Of a DNA stretch of 7,172 nucleotides, positions 1 to 6,385 are shown piece after piece; positions within the stretch are counted from its first letter, which is position 1; each line of letters begins with the position of its first letter. The DNA is from Desulfobacterales bacterium (lineage in GTDB: Bacteria > Desulfobacterota > Desulfobacteria > Desulfobacterales > Desulfosalsimonadaceae), in NCBI GenBank assembly GCA_018334855.1, contig JAGXLE010000071.1:1-7172 (forward strand), read 5' to 3'. Made by a program: the position numbers and the translations under genes. The notes under the pieces were generated by a model that saw only the letters and a program-made list of their open reading frames with translations, ran no database searches and was not told where the DNA came from.

Positions 1-427
1 AAAAACCGAAACACAGGGCATGGTCGTTGCCGAAGCTATGGCAGCAGGCACGCCGGTGATTGCCCTGGATGCCACAGGGGTGAGGGAAGTGGTAGAAGAC
101 GGGGTAAACGGCCGGCTTCTTGCCGGAGATTCACCTCAAAACGAATTTGCGGATGCTATTGAATCTTTTTTCAAGGACAGGGAACGTGCGGAGTCATGGC
201 ATAAGGCCGCGCTTCAGACCGCCCTTGAATTTGACCGTCTTGTTTGTGCACAACGCCTTGTAGAGCTTTACAGCAGCGTGTATAATATCAGCCCATTTAA
301 AAAACAGGCTTCCATGGATGATATCTTCGGCAACTGGGAGGAGGTGCTCAAGTCTTTACGCATTGAGTGGGAAATGCTGTCGCGCAAAATCAATGCGGTG
401 GCCAAAACTTTGCAATCATCTAAATAA
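1..427 (+). CDS. GT4-family glycosyltransferase, C-terminal part (5' end outside window)
   Basis: The reading frame is open from base 2 and ends at TAA 425-427, so only about 141 C-terminal residues are visible. The segment begins KTETQGMVVAEAMAAGTPV, the E-x7-E nucleotide-sugar binding signature of GT4 (GT-B fold) retaining glycosyltransferases, with the two Glu codons at 8-10 and 32-34. It is followed by the usual 'REVVEDGVNGRLL' donor-site segment. The family transfers sugar from a nucleotide-sugar donor to lipid, glycan or small-molecule acceptors; the acceptor cannot be read from this part. After the catalytic core there is a charged helical tail of roughly 45 residues (NISPFKKQASMDDIF onwards), which may be accessory. 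The ATG at 20-22 is internal, because the motif starts upstream of it. The next gene follows after 27 bases on the same strand, so co-transcription is likely. The fold call is firm; the substrate is unknown. Confidence 0.9.
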   Translation, partial: KTETQGMVVAEAMAAGTPVIALDATGVREVVEDGVNGRLLAGDSPQNEFADAIESFFKDRERAESWHKAALQTALEFDRLVCAQRLVELYSSVYNISPFKKQASMDDIFGNWEEVLKSLRIEWEMLSRKINAVAKTLQSSK

Positions 428-454
428 CTGTGCTTTAAAAAAGGAACGGCAAAA

Positions 455-1423
455 ATGCCAAGGGATAGAAAAGAAGGCGGCTCGCTTATCTACGGACCTG
501 TGCCCTCAAGGCGCCTGGGTCGGTCTCTGGGAGTCGATATCGTACCGTATAAGACATGCACCTTTGATTGTATTTACTGCCAGATCGGCCGTACTCCGCA
601 GACAACCACTATACGCAGACCTTATATTGAAACAGAGCCGATAGTATCCGAAGTGGCAGCCCGCCTTAATAAAGGGGAAACACCGGATTACATAACAGTG
701 GGAGGTTCCGGCGAGCCCTGCCTGAACAGTGAAATCGGCATAATCATAAAAAAGATCAAGCAATTTACTGATATTCCTGTTGCCGTGCTCACAAACGGCT
801 CACTTTTGTGGTCCCATGAAGTGCAGACATCCCTGCAGGAAGCAGATGTGGTGCTGCCTTCACTTGACGCTTTTGATGCAGAAAGCTTCCGGAAGATCAA
901 CCGTCCGCATCCCGATATTTCATTTGAGGTCATGGTCCGGGGGATTGCCGATTTCCGGTCGGTTTATTCCGGCCAGATCTGGCTGGAAATTTTTATTATA
1001 AGAGGCGTCAATGACACCGATGATGCGATGGCCGCTTTTGGCCCGCATATTGCGGCAATCAACCCGGACCGCATTCATGTCAATACCGCTGTGCGTCCGC
1101 CGGCAGAAAAATATGCCGGACAGGTTTCACCGGAAGTGCTTAATCGGCTTGCGGAAAAACTTGGTCCGCGCGCGGAGGTAATCGCAGAATTTAAGGGCCA
1201 AAGCAGGCAGCATAATGAAGAGGACATGGGCCGGGAGATCGTGGAGATGCTGTCGCGCCGGCCCTGCACTGTAGAAGACATCGCCGCCGGGCTGGGCCTG
1301 CCGCGGGACTCCGTGGACCGGCAGGTAGCCGGGCTGGCCCGCTCCGGAACTATCCAAACCCGCCGCAGCAAAGACAGACTGTACTATTTCCGGCCTGCTG
1401 AAAATAATACAGGCGACAAGTAA
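455..1423 (+). CDS. Radical SAM protein, COG0731 type, with C-terminal winged-helix domain
   Basis: This is a 322-residue protein. The start ATG is preceded by AAGGAA (441-446) at 8 bases, a good Shine-Dalgarno. Residues 12-32 (YGPVPSRRLGRSLGVDI) and the cluster motif C35-x3-C39-x2-C42 (CTFDCIYC) are characteristic of COG0731 Fe-S oxidoreductases, relatives of the wyosine-synthesis radical SAM enzymes. The GGSGEP segment (83-88) and LTNGS (112-116) fit SAM-binding strands of the TIM-barrel core. Residues about 258-312 look like a winged helix-turn-helix (REIVEML...TVEDIAAGLGLPRDSVDRQV...RLYYF). Bacterial members of this family have no settled substrate, and the C-terminal domain could bind nucleic acid or a partner protein. 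It probably shares a transcript with the upstream glycosyltransferase and converges with amrS, ending 56 bases from that gene's stop. The radical SAM assignment is very secure; its reaction is unknown. Confidence 0.9.
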   Translation: MPRDRKEGGSLIYGPVPSRRLGRSLGVDIVPYKTCTFDCIYCQIGRTPQTTTIRRPYIETEPIVSEVAARLNKGETPDYITVGGSGEPCLNSEIGIIIKKIKQFTDIPVAVLTNGSLLWSHEVQTSLQEADVVLPSLDAFDAESFRKINRPHPDISFEVMVRGIADFRSVYSGQIWLEIFIIRGVNDTDDAMAAFGPHIAAINPDRIHVNTAVRPPAEKYAGQVSPEVLNRLAEKLGPRAEVIAEFKGQSRQHNEEDMGREIVEMLSRRPCTVEDIAAGLGLPRDSVDRQVAGLARSGTIQTRRSKDRLYYFRPAENNTGDK

Positions 1424-1430
1424 CACTTGT
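1416..1430. repeat. Short perfect inverted repeat at the convergent gene ends
   Basis: ACAAGT-AAC-ACTTGT is a perfect 6-bp inverted repeat with a 3-base loop, and it includes the TAA stop of the radical SAM/wHTH gene. It lies at the left of the 56-base gap between two convergent genes, where a bidirectional terminator would be expected. The stem is short and AT-rich, and no T-run follows on either strand, so it does not meet the standard for an intrinsic terminator. It could be chance. Confidence 0.3.
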
Positions 1431-1479
1431 TCCGGCCCTGGCAAGGTCCTCGAAAAGTTCTCCAATCAACTGCCCGGAT

Positions 1480-2673
1480 TCAAGTTTTTTTGTTCCAGAC
1501 CCCCGGGATTTCCGTGTCGCAGAATCTGCATCTGCCGTCTTCCAGACCGGGCAAAGACAGGTCGTAGCCCTGCCGCTTGATAAGCAGTTTTCCGCAGTTG
1601 TGGCACCAGGTATGGTTTGCCTCGTGCCCCGGTACATTGCCGATATAGACGTAGCGGATTCCTTCTTCCATTGCGATCTGCCGCATCTGTTCCAGGGTGG
1701 ACACCGGCGTTGGCGGCAGCCGGTCCAACTTGTAATGCGGAATAAAACGAAGGAAGTGCAGCGGATGGCCGCCTCCGAGATTATCTGTAATCCATTTGCA
1801 CATGTTTCGGATCATCTCCGGGTCATCCACGTAGCCCGGCACCACGAGCGTGGTCATCTCGAAATGGACGTTTTGTTCATTGAGTGTCCTGAATGTATCC
1901 AGGACCGGCTGCAGACGCCCTCCGTTTAGTTTTCGGTATAATTTGTCGTCAAAGGATTTGAGGTTGATGTTGGCTGCATCAATTACTTCGCACAGTGCAA
2001 GCAAAGGCTCTTGATTGATATATCCGTTTGATATAAGAAGGTTTTTCAATCCCTGTTGTTTAGCGATGCGCGCAGTGTCGATCGTGTATTCAAAAAAGGT
2101 GATCGGCTCGGAATATGTATAGGCAATCGCGTCTGCACCGGAGCGAAGGGCTCGCTCTACGGCCTGTTGCGGAAACAGGTCGTAGTGGCGCACCTCTGAG
2201 GGGCGAGCCTGGGATATTTCCCAGTTCTGGCAATTTAAACACCTGAAATTGCACCCAGCCTCAGCCAGGGAAAATGCCCGGCTCCGCGGAAGAAAGTGGT
2301 ATAGGGGTTTTTTTTCAATTGGGTCAATATGGACCGAACATGGATTTCCGTAAGCCAGTGTATACAACGTGCCGTCCATGTTTACTTTGGAGCGGCATAT
2401 ACTGCGGTCTCCCGGCGACAGCACACAGCTGTTGGGGCAGATGTTGCAGACCGTTTTTGAGCCGCTGATTTTTTCATAGGAAAAAGCCTCCCGGGACCAT
2501 TTCCACAGCTTCTCCGGGGCGTCATCCCTGAAAATATGCACGCGTCCGACAGATTTTGATTCCAAGTCAGCGGCTTTTGCCTCGCCCGTCATGAGCCCGG
2601 GTACGCCAAGCCCTGCCCAAAAACAAAAGCCGCCGCAGCCGAGAAGAAACTTTCTGCGGGAGATGTTATTCAT
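1480..2673 (-). CDS. amrS: AmmeMemoRadiSam system radical SAM enzyme with Tat signal
   Basis: This 397-residue protein has the layout of AmrS. An N-terminal Cys set (C76-x2-C79-x3-C83...C93) leads into a YGNPCSVHIDPIEKKPLYHF segment, followed by the radical SAM 4Fe-4S motif C141-x3-C145-x2-C148 (AGCNFRCLNCQNW). The core shows AYTYSEP and VVPGYVDD segments. The C-terminus has two CxxC pairs (C357/C360 and C382/C385) resembling a zinc ribbon. The N-terminus reads MNNISRRKFLLG, a near-consensus twin-arginine motif, then a hydrophobic stretch and an AKA-A type cleavage site near residue 34, predicting Tat export of a folded protein. I chose ATG 2673 rather than ATG 2688 (five residues longer) because it puts the RR motif at residues 6-7. 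That start overlaps the upstream stop as ATGAATAA, suggesting translational coupling; the Shine-Dalgarno is weak. The family's reaction is not established. Last gene of the amr operon. Confidence 0.92.
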   Translation of the reverse strand: MNNISRRKFLLGCGGFCFWAGLGVPGLMTGEAKAADLESKSVGRVHIFRDDAPEKLWKWSREAFSYEKISGSKTVCNICPNSCVLSPGDRSICRSKVNMDGTLYTLAYGNPCSVHIDPIEKKPLYHFLPRSRAFSLAEAGCNFRCLNCQNWEISQARPSEVRHYDLFPQQAVERALRSGADAIAYTYSEPITFFEYTIDTARIAKQQGLKNLLISNGYINQEPLLALCEVIDAANINLKSFDDKLYRKLNGGRLQPVLDTFRTLNEQNVHFEMTTLVVPGYVDDPEMIRNMCKWITDNLGGGHPLHFLRFIPHYKLDRLPPTPVSTLEQMRQIAMEEGIRYVYIGNVPGHEANHTWCHNCGKLLIKRQGYDLSLPGLEDGRCRFCDTEIPGVWNKKT

Positions 2674-4768
2674 AGCCCAGAAATACATATGATAAACTGA
2701 TGGTTTTCATTGCGGCAAGGGCCCCTGCCGTCCATAGCAGACCGGCATAAGGCATCAGCACCACGCTTACAACCAGGGTTCCCACTGCCGCGCCGATGAG
2801 ATCGGCTGAAAAAGCCCTTACAGCAGCCGGGTTTTCAGGACCTCCCAGGTGCAGTGCCACAGGAAACTGGATGCCGCAGGCAACAGATACGATTCCGCCG
2901 AATACGAGAAATACAAATTCGGGCAGAATGTTTCCTGCAAAATAGAGTGCTGCAATAAAAGCGGTTACAGACAAAATCAACAGGGCGTCTGTGATCAGAA
3001 ACAGCCTGCGGCCGAGGTTTCTGCAGCGCTCGCCTATAAAGGCTCCCGGAAGGAGCCCGGCCAGAAACACTGTAACAATCAACCCTATCTCAAAATAAAT
3101 ATATCCGAAAAACACCTGGAACGCAAATATTACCAGTATTTCGCTGCCCATTGTCATGGCGCCTGTGGTAAAAAGGACAAATTCCTCGCCCCTGCTTCTT
3201 GCCAGGTATGTGATCAGGCCCAGGGCCAGAATTCCGAGAAACAAGACAGGAGTGCTGTCGAACTCGGCAAACCACTGGGAAAACATTATTCCCACCAGGC
3301 GCGGGGAAAAGTCCGTGTTTGCGGCTACATCGGAAATAAGCTGATTTTTAAGCCAGTCAATTCGGTCCGGGGTGATATTGCCTGGAAAATATCCCTGAAT
3401 ATATTGGGTATTAATATTTTTATCTGAAAGCAGGGCCGGAATGCCGGCATCTATCTCAAAATCGGCGCACAGAAAATAGAGGCGTTCTCCGGGAAGCATA
3501 AGAATATCTGAAAAAAAGCAGGATGCGGTTTTATAAAGAATGGATAATTTCCGCTGCTGGGGTTCTGAAATATAGTTGCCGGCAGCCCGAGTATGAAAGC
3601 AGAAAATGCCTTTTTCTGTAAGATGCTGTTTTGTCAGGCGGAAAAAGCTTTTTGTAAAAAAACGGTTGATCTGAAAGGTTTCGGGTTCAGGAAGGTTGAC
3701 TATCACGGCATCGTAGGTTTTGGCAGTGCTGTTTAAAAAAAGCCTGGCATCCCGATGGATAACATTTAGAACCGGGATCTGCTCCAGCATGCCGTAGTTA
3801 AACAGGGTCCGGGTCACCGCAGGATCGATTTCCACGTAATCCACGGATTCGGGGTTGTATTTTTTGAGTTCGCGCATCATTTTGCCTTCTGCTGAAATCA
3901 GCAGCACGTTTTCTACACTTTCAAGCTGAGCAAGGGGATAATGCACGATTTCTTCAGCCTGGATCACGTTCTGGTCGGAAAATACAGGCCGGCCGTCTAT
4001 AAAAAGCGTGTGCTGGCCCTCGTATTTAAATATTTCCACTCTGCCGTATCTGGATTCTTCGTAATGAACGAGCCTGCCGGCAGGCCGTTTAAGTGAGGGC
4101 TCTTCCATAAAAAGTGCTGTTGCAAGCACGGCCAGTACAATTGCAGCGGGCAGAAATATTTGTACCCTGAGGCGCCGCTCAGGCGGAAGCAGAAAATAAG
4201 CGGCAGCCAGAAGCACTGAATTGACTATAAAAAGCGATTGCAGCGGTGTGGCTATAAAAACGAGAAGAAAGGAAAAAAAGGCACCCCCCGCGGCATCGCC
4301 GATATTGTCGGCAATATATACGCGGGTTCCGGGAAATCCCGGCTGCAGTACCCGGAGGCAAAACAGGCTGTAGGGAAGCAGAAACCCGAGCAGCAGGCAG
4401 TAGGGGGCCGCAATGCCGAAAATATAGCCGGAGGTGGCATAAAAACCCGCAGCGCTGCCCGGAAGAAATATTATGTCTCTTAACACCCGGGCTGCAAGCA
4501 GGGTAAGCGGCGACAGGGCAGCAAGAAGCATGGAAAGCAGGGACAGCCTTTCCAGGCAGGGGGCAAGAAAACCCCGGCCAAACGCACGCGCCGCCCAGGT
4601 CCCTGTACCGCCGAGTACCAGCCAGGAAAATATAATCAGGGCTATGACAAACTCGTTGCCCTGAAACCTGGACAGAAACTCCCGGATGATTAGCAGCTGG
4701 CTTGCCACCGAGGCTATGCCGGTGACAATTACCAGCCGTAGAATCCGGTTTTCAGCTTTTTTCTTCAA
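2666..4768 (-). CDS. Polytopic membrane protein with central spermidine-synthase-like domain
   Basis: This 700-residue protein has about seven predicted membrane spans (residues ~10-220), a soluble Rossmann-type domain (~236-435) and about seven more spans (~505-695). The soluble part follows the spermidine synthase (SpeE) pattern: an RYGRVEIF hairpin, AEEIVHYPLAQ, VLLISAEGK in place of the glycine-rich VLIIGGGDG loop, and YVEID (311-315) as the acidic nucleoside-binding strand. The SpeE catalytic DxxD is replaced by N358-L-P-E361. Both membrane halves carry a similar ADxIG-x2-x-G element (153-161 and 655-663). Known polytopic SpeE-like proteins share this plan, so it may bind SAM or decarboxylated SAM, but aminopropyl transfer is doubtful. 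The start is TTG 4766-4768, the only plausible start after the in-frame TGA at 4787-4789; it precedes a KKK segment and the first span, and AGG lies 9 bases upstream. It overlaps amrBA by 17 bases and amrS by 8. Substrate unknown. Confidence 0.85.
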   Translation of the reverse strand: MKKKAENRILRLVIVTGIASVASQLLIIREFLSRFQGNEFVIALIIFSWLVLGGTGTWAARAFGRGFLAPCLERLSLLSMLLAALSPLTLLAARVLRDIIFLPGSAAGFYATSGYIFGIAAPYCLLLGFLLPYSLFCLRVLQPGFPGTRVYIADNIGDAAGGAFFSFLLVFIATPLQSLFIVNSVLLAAAYFLLPPERRLRVQIFLPAAIVLAVLATALFMEEPSLKRPAGRLVHYEESRYGRVEIFKYEGQHTLFIDGRPVFSDQNVIQAEEIVHYPLAQLESVENVLLISAEGKMMRELKKYNPESVDYVEIDPAVTRTLFNYGMLEQIPVLNVIHRDARLFLNSTAKTYDAVIVNLPEPETFQINRFFTKSFFRLTKQHLTEKGIFCFHTRAAGNYISEPQQRKLSILYKTASCFFSDILMLPGERLYFLCADFEIDAGIPALLSDKNINTQYIQGYFPGNITPDRIDWLKNQLISDVAANTDFSPRLVGIMFSQWFAEFDSTPVLFLGILALGLITYLARSRGEEFVLFTTGAMTMGSEILVIFAFQVFFGYIYFEIGLIVTVFLAGLLPGAFIGERCRNLGRRLFLITDALLILSVTAFIAALYFAGNILPEFVFLVFGGIVSVACGIQFPVALHLGGPENPAAVRAFSADLIGAAVGTLVVSVVLMPYAGLLWTAGALAAMKTISLSYVFLGYE

Positions 4769-6248
4769 AATTCTGGACCTGGTAGGTCAGAATCTGCAGA
4801 TCGCCTTTTTTCCATTCATCGGCAGAGAGTCCCGCTTTCATGCACAGGTGCCGGAGAAATTCTTTTTTGTCAGGGAGCTGTTCCCATACCTGGGGTAGAA
4901 ACGTGGCGCTGTGAGGTCCTTTCCTAATGATAAGCCCGTCAACTTCCGGGCGTATCTTTTCGAGCAGATCCTGGCCATCGGTGTATTCAAGTGGCTGGGG
5001 CTCGGTCAGAAGGCTGACCTCGATCCGGATGTTTTCAAATTCATCCTGTGAAAGCGGTGCAAACCTGGGATCATGGAATGCTGCATTTGCGGCATTGTCC
5101 CTGACTCCCTCGATGAGGGGTTTTTCCGGTACCAGGTTTCCGATACATCCCCTGAGCTGATCGTTTATTTTCAGGGTGACAAATGTTCCGCGCTTTGCCT
5201 TGAAAACAGGATCATCTGTCCTGGACTCAAGATTTTCGGAAGAATCTGCTTTTACGCCCAGGCGGGTTGCAATTGCTTTGCGTGCAACTTCCAGCAGGAT
5301 TTCGCCTTTTTCATTGCTGATTTTCTGGGTGTTGTCGTTTTCATTCATATTCTTTTCTCCGTAAAATGCAATAGTTGCGTAACCGACTACTTTATCGCGC
5401 CTCCCGGAGGAATCACCGCTGTTGGAGTAATGAATCAGCCCGGGGTCCCATTTCCCTTTTCCGGCCAGATCCATTAGTACCAGAAGCGGCATCCATCCGC
5501 AGGCGCGGCGGGGTTCGTCTTTGAGCCTGTCAGATTTCAGCCCGGTGATAATTTCTATGGTTTGCCTGTCGCGTGATACCGCCTTTTCATAGGGCAGGTA
5601 GTGCGACAGGTCCGTGCTGACAACTAAAAGGGTTTCGCTGTCTATGACTGTTTCAATGGCATCCGCATAGGAAGCTGTATTGACGCCTTTGCCGAAAACT
5701 ATCGGGATAATTTTAAAATCTGAAAGCCAAGTCTGGAGAAACGGCAGGATTACTTCAACTGCATGTTCTTTTTTATCTGAGGCGGCAACAGTACGGAAAA
5801 AATCGTATTGTTTTTTCAGCCGCTGTGCATCAGGATGAATTTTTACACTGCCGAGCGGAGTCTGGTAGCTGTCTGCGCCGCTGATTGCCGCACCCCTGAA
5901 TCCGACCCTGTGATCCGGGGCCATGATGATAATTTTCGAAATTTTTCTGTTCTTTAACAGGGGGGCGGCATGTGCGGCGGTCAATCCGGAATACTTATAG
6001 CCTGCATGGGGCATGACCATGGCTTTGAGCGGCAGGTCGGAATGTGTTTCCATCCGGTCTTTTTCTGCCTTCCGGGTCAGCCGTTTGATCATTTGCTCAA
6101 GCTGTTCCGGCTCTTTCGGATAAAACATCCCGGCCGCCGCGGGTTTGCGGACAGTTTCTGCAGAAACACCCCATAAGGGTGCAAGCACAAGGCAGACCCC
6201 GATCAGTAAAACAAAGGCATACCTGTATTTGGTGCAATGGCTTGACAT
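4752..6248 (-). CDS. amrBA: Fused AmmeMemoRadiSam proteins B and A (MEMO1-like + AMMECR1), Sec-exported
   Basis: This 498-residue protein is a two-domain fusion. Residues 1-30 form a Sec signal peptide with a hydrophobic core YAFVLLIGVCLVL and likely VSA-ET cleavage. Residues ~33-297 are MEMO-like: RKPAAAGMFYP, PHAGY, APDHRV, STDLSHY and RRACGW. The four residues matching the human MEMO1 metal site (H49, H81, H192, C244) are all present as H81, H113, H216 and C250. MEMO proteins have the fold of class III extradiol dioxygenases. Residues ~310-495 are AMMECR1-like, with the hallmark LRGCIG at 365-370 and later NAAFHDPRFAPL. A hydrophilic linker (~298-312) joins the domains. AmrA and AmrB are normally separate genes, although I believe fusions exist elsewhere. 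The start is ATG 6248, the only start after the in-frame TAA at about 6273-6275; no clear Shine-Dalgarno precedes it. First gene of the operon; the product is predicted in the periplasm, function unknown. Confidence 0.93.
   Translation of the reverse strand: MSSHCTKYRYAFVLLIGVCLVLAPLWGVSAETVRKPAAAGMFYPKEPEQLEQMIKRLTRKAEKDRMETHSDLPLKAMVMPHAGYKYSGLTAAHAAPLLKNRKISKIIIMAPDHRVGFRGAAISGADSYQTPLGSVKIHPDAQRLKKQYDFFRTVAASDKKEHAVEVILPFLQTWLSDFKIIPIVFGKGVNTASYADAIETVIDSETLLVVSTDLSHYLPYEKAVSRDRQTIEIITGLKSDRLKDEPRRACGWMPLLVLMDLAGKGKWDPGLIHYSNSGDSSGRRDKVVGYATIAFYGEKNMNENDNTQKISNEKGEILLEVARKAIATRLGVKADSSENLESRTDDPVFKAKRGTFVTLKINDQLRGCIGNLVPEKPLIEGVRDNAANAAFHDPRFAPLSQDEFENIRIEVSLLTEPQPLEYTDGQDLLEKIRPEVDGLIIRKGPHSATFLPQVWEQLPDKKEFLRHLCMKAGLSADEWKKGDLQILTYQVQNFEEKS
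5346..5360 (-). promoter_or_regulatory. Internal ribosome binding site and ATG inside amrBA
   Basis: On the - strand the sequence GGAGA (5356-5360) is followed by 7 bases and an in-frame ATG (5346-5348), encoding M301 of the fusion. The spacing is close to ideal and much better than anything before the annotated start at 6248. It falls exactly at the MEMO/AMMECR1 boundary, after the family-typical VVGYATIAFY end of the MEMO domain. Initiation here would give a 198-residue AmrA without a signal peptide. It may be active, or a relic of two once-separate genes. Translation from this site is an inference. Confidence 0.55.
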
Positions 6249-6271
6249 GGAGCAAACAGGAAAAAAATTGC

Positions 6272-6277
6272 ATTATA
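6272..6277 (-). promoter_or_regulatory. Possible -10 element for the amr operon
   Basis: The - strand reads TATAAT exactly at 6277-6272, which would place transcription start near 6265, about 17 bases before the amrBA ATG. A 17-base spacer leads to GTAATT at 6300-6295, a poor -35. The surrounding DNA is AT-rich, so an exact match may arise by chance. It competes with the TTGACA-containing candidate further upstream. Confidence 0.35.
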
Positions 6278-6294
6278 TTGAGATTCACGTAAAA

Positions 6295-6330
6295 AATTAC
6301 ATTGACTCCGTGCTTCTGTCAAATGTAATT
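6295..6330. repeat. Imperfect palindrome between divergent genes, operator-like
   Basis: The left arm AATTACATTGAC (6295-6306) and right arm GTCAAATGTAATT (6318-6330) are complementary apart from a single extra A in the right arm, separated by an 11-base centre. It sits midway between the divergent starts of amrBA (6248) and the phosphoesterase (6386). The arms also supply promoter-like hexamers to both strands. It could be a binding site for a dimeric regulator or a symmetric bidirectional promoter. It is not a terminator: the arms are AT-rich and no gene ends here. Confidence 0.5.
6302..6329 (+). promoter_or_regulatory. Candidate sigma70-type promoter for the phosphoesterase
   Basis: TTGACT (6302-6307, five of six consensus bases) and TGTAAT (6324-6329, five of six) are separated by 16 bases, with an expected start near 6336. 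This would leave a leader of about 50 bases before ATG 6386. The same DNA on the opposite strand holds TTGACA (6322-6317, exact) with TGTAAT 15 bases on (6301-6296) or TAATTT 17 bases on (6299-6294), so a promoter towards amrBA may overlap it face to face. Confidence 0.4.
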
Positions 6331-6355
6331 GCCGGAGCGGGGAAATGGTGATCTG

Positions 6356-6383
6356 TGAATAGATAATAGTGAACGTTGAATAG
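6356..6383 (+). repeat. Two TGAATAG direct repeats 21 bases apart
   Basis: TGAATAG occurs at 6356-6362 and 6377-6383, between the candidate promoter and the phosphoesterase start. The 21-base period is two helical turns, as would suit tandem protein binding, but 7-base AT-rich repeats are easily produced by chance. The second copy overlaps the region where a Shine-Dalgarno would sit. Confidence 0.2.
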
Positions 6384-6385
6384 GA

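Noticed and set aside
318..644. 108-codon + strand frame bridging the glycosyltransferase and radical SAM genes
   Set aside because: It is out of frame with both well-supported genes and its translation has no family features.
1389..1479. Bidirectional intrinsic terminator between the convergent genes
   Set aside because: Only a 6-bp AT-rich stem (1416-1430) and a 5-bp stem with a 12-base loop inside the coding region are present, neither followed by a T-run. The run of T at 1485-1491 lies inside the amrS coding sequence without a GC-rich stem before it.
2600..2673. LLGC near the N-terminus of AmrS as a lipoprotein lipobox
   Set aside because: Cys13 lies only six residues after the twin Arg, leaving no room for a hydrophobic core before it. 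The hydrophobic stretch follows the Cys and ends at an AKA site, so a peptidase I-cleaved or anchored Tat signal fits better.
2674..2688. Upstream ATG at 2688 as the amrS start
   Set aside because: It adds only MYFWA before the Tat motif, has no Shine-Dalgarno, and lengthens the overlap with the upstream gene from 8 to 23 bases. It is possible but less likely than ATG 2673.
2849..3427. 192-codon + strand open frame
   Set aside because: It is antisense to the membrane-protein gene, is rich in Cys, Gln and Lys with no recognisable domain, and the opposite strand has clear membrane-span and SpeE-like signals. It is a shadow frame.
5073..5477. 134-codon + strand open frame
   Set aside because: It is antisense to the AMMECR1 and MEMO coding region, whose motifs are unambiguous; no start signal or domain is visible in it.
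6160..6248. Lipobox around Cys19 in the AmrBA signal peptide
   Set aside because: The residue before Cys is Val, which does not fit the lipobox, and the hydrophobic core continues beyond it to a good VSA-ET cleavage site.
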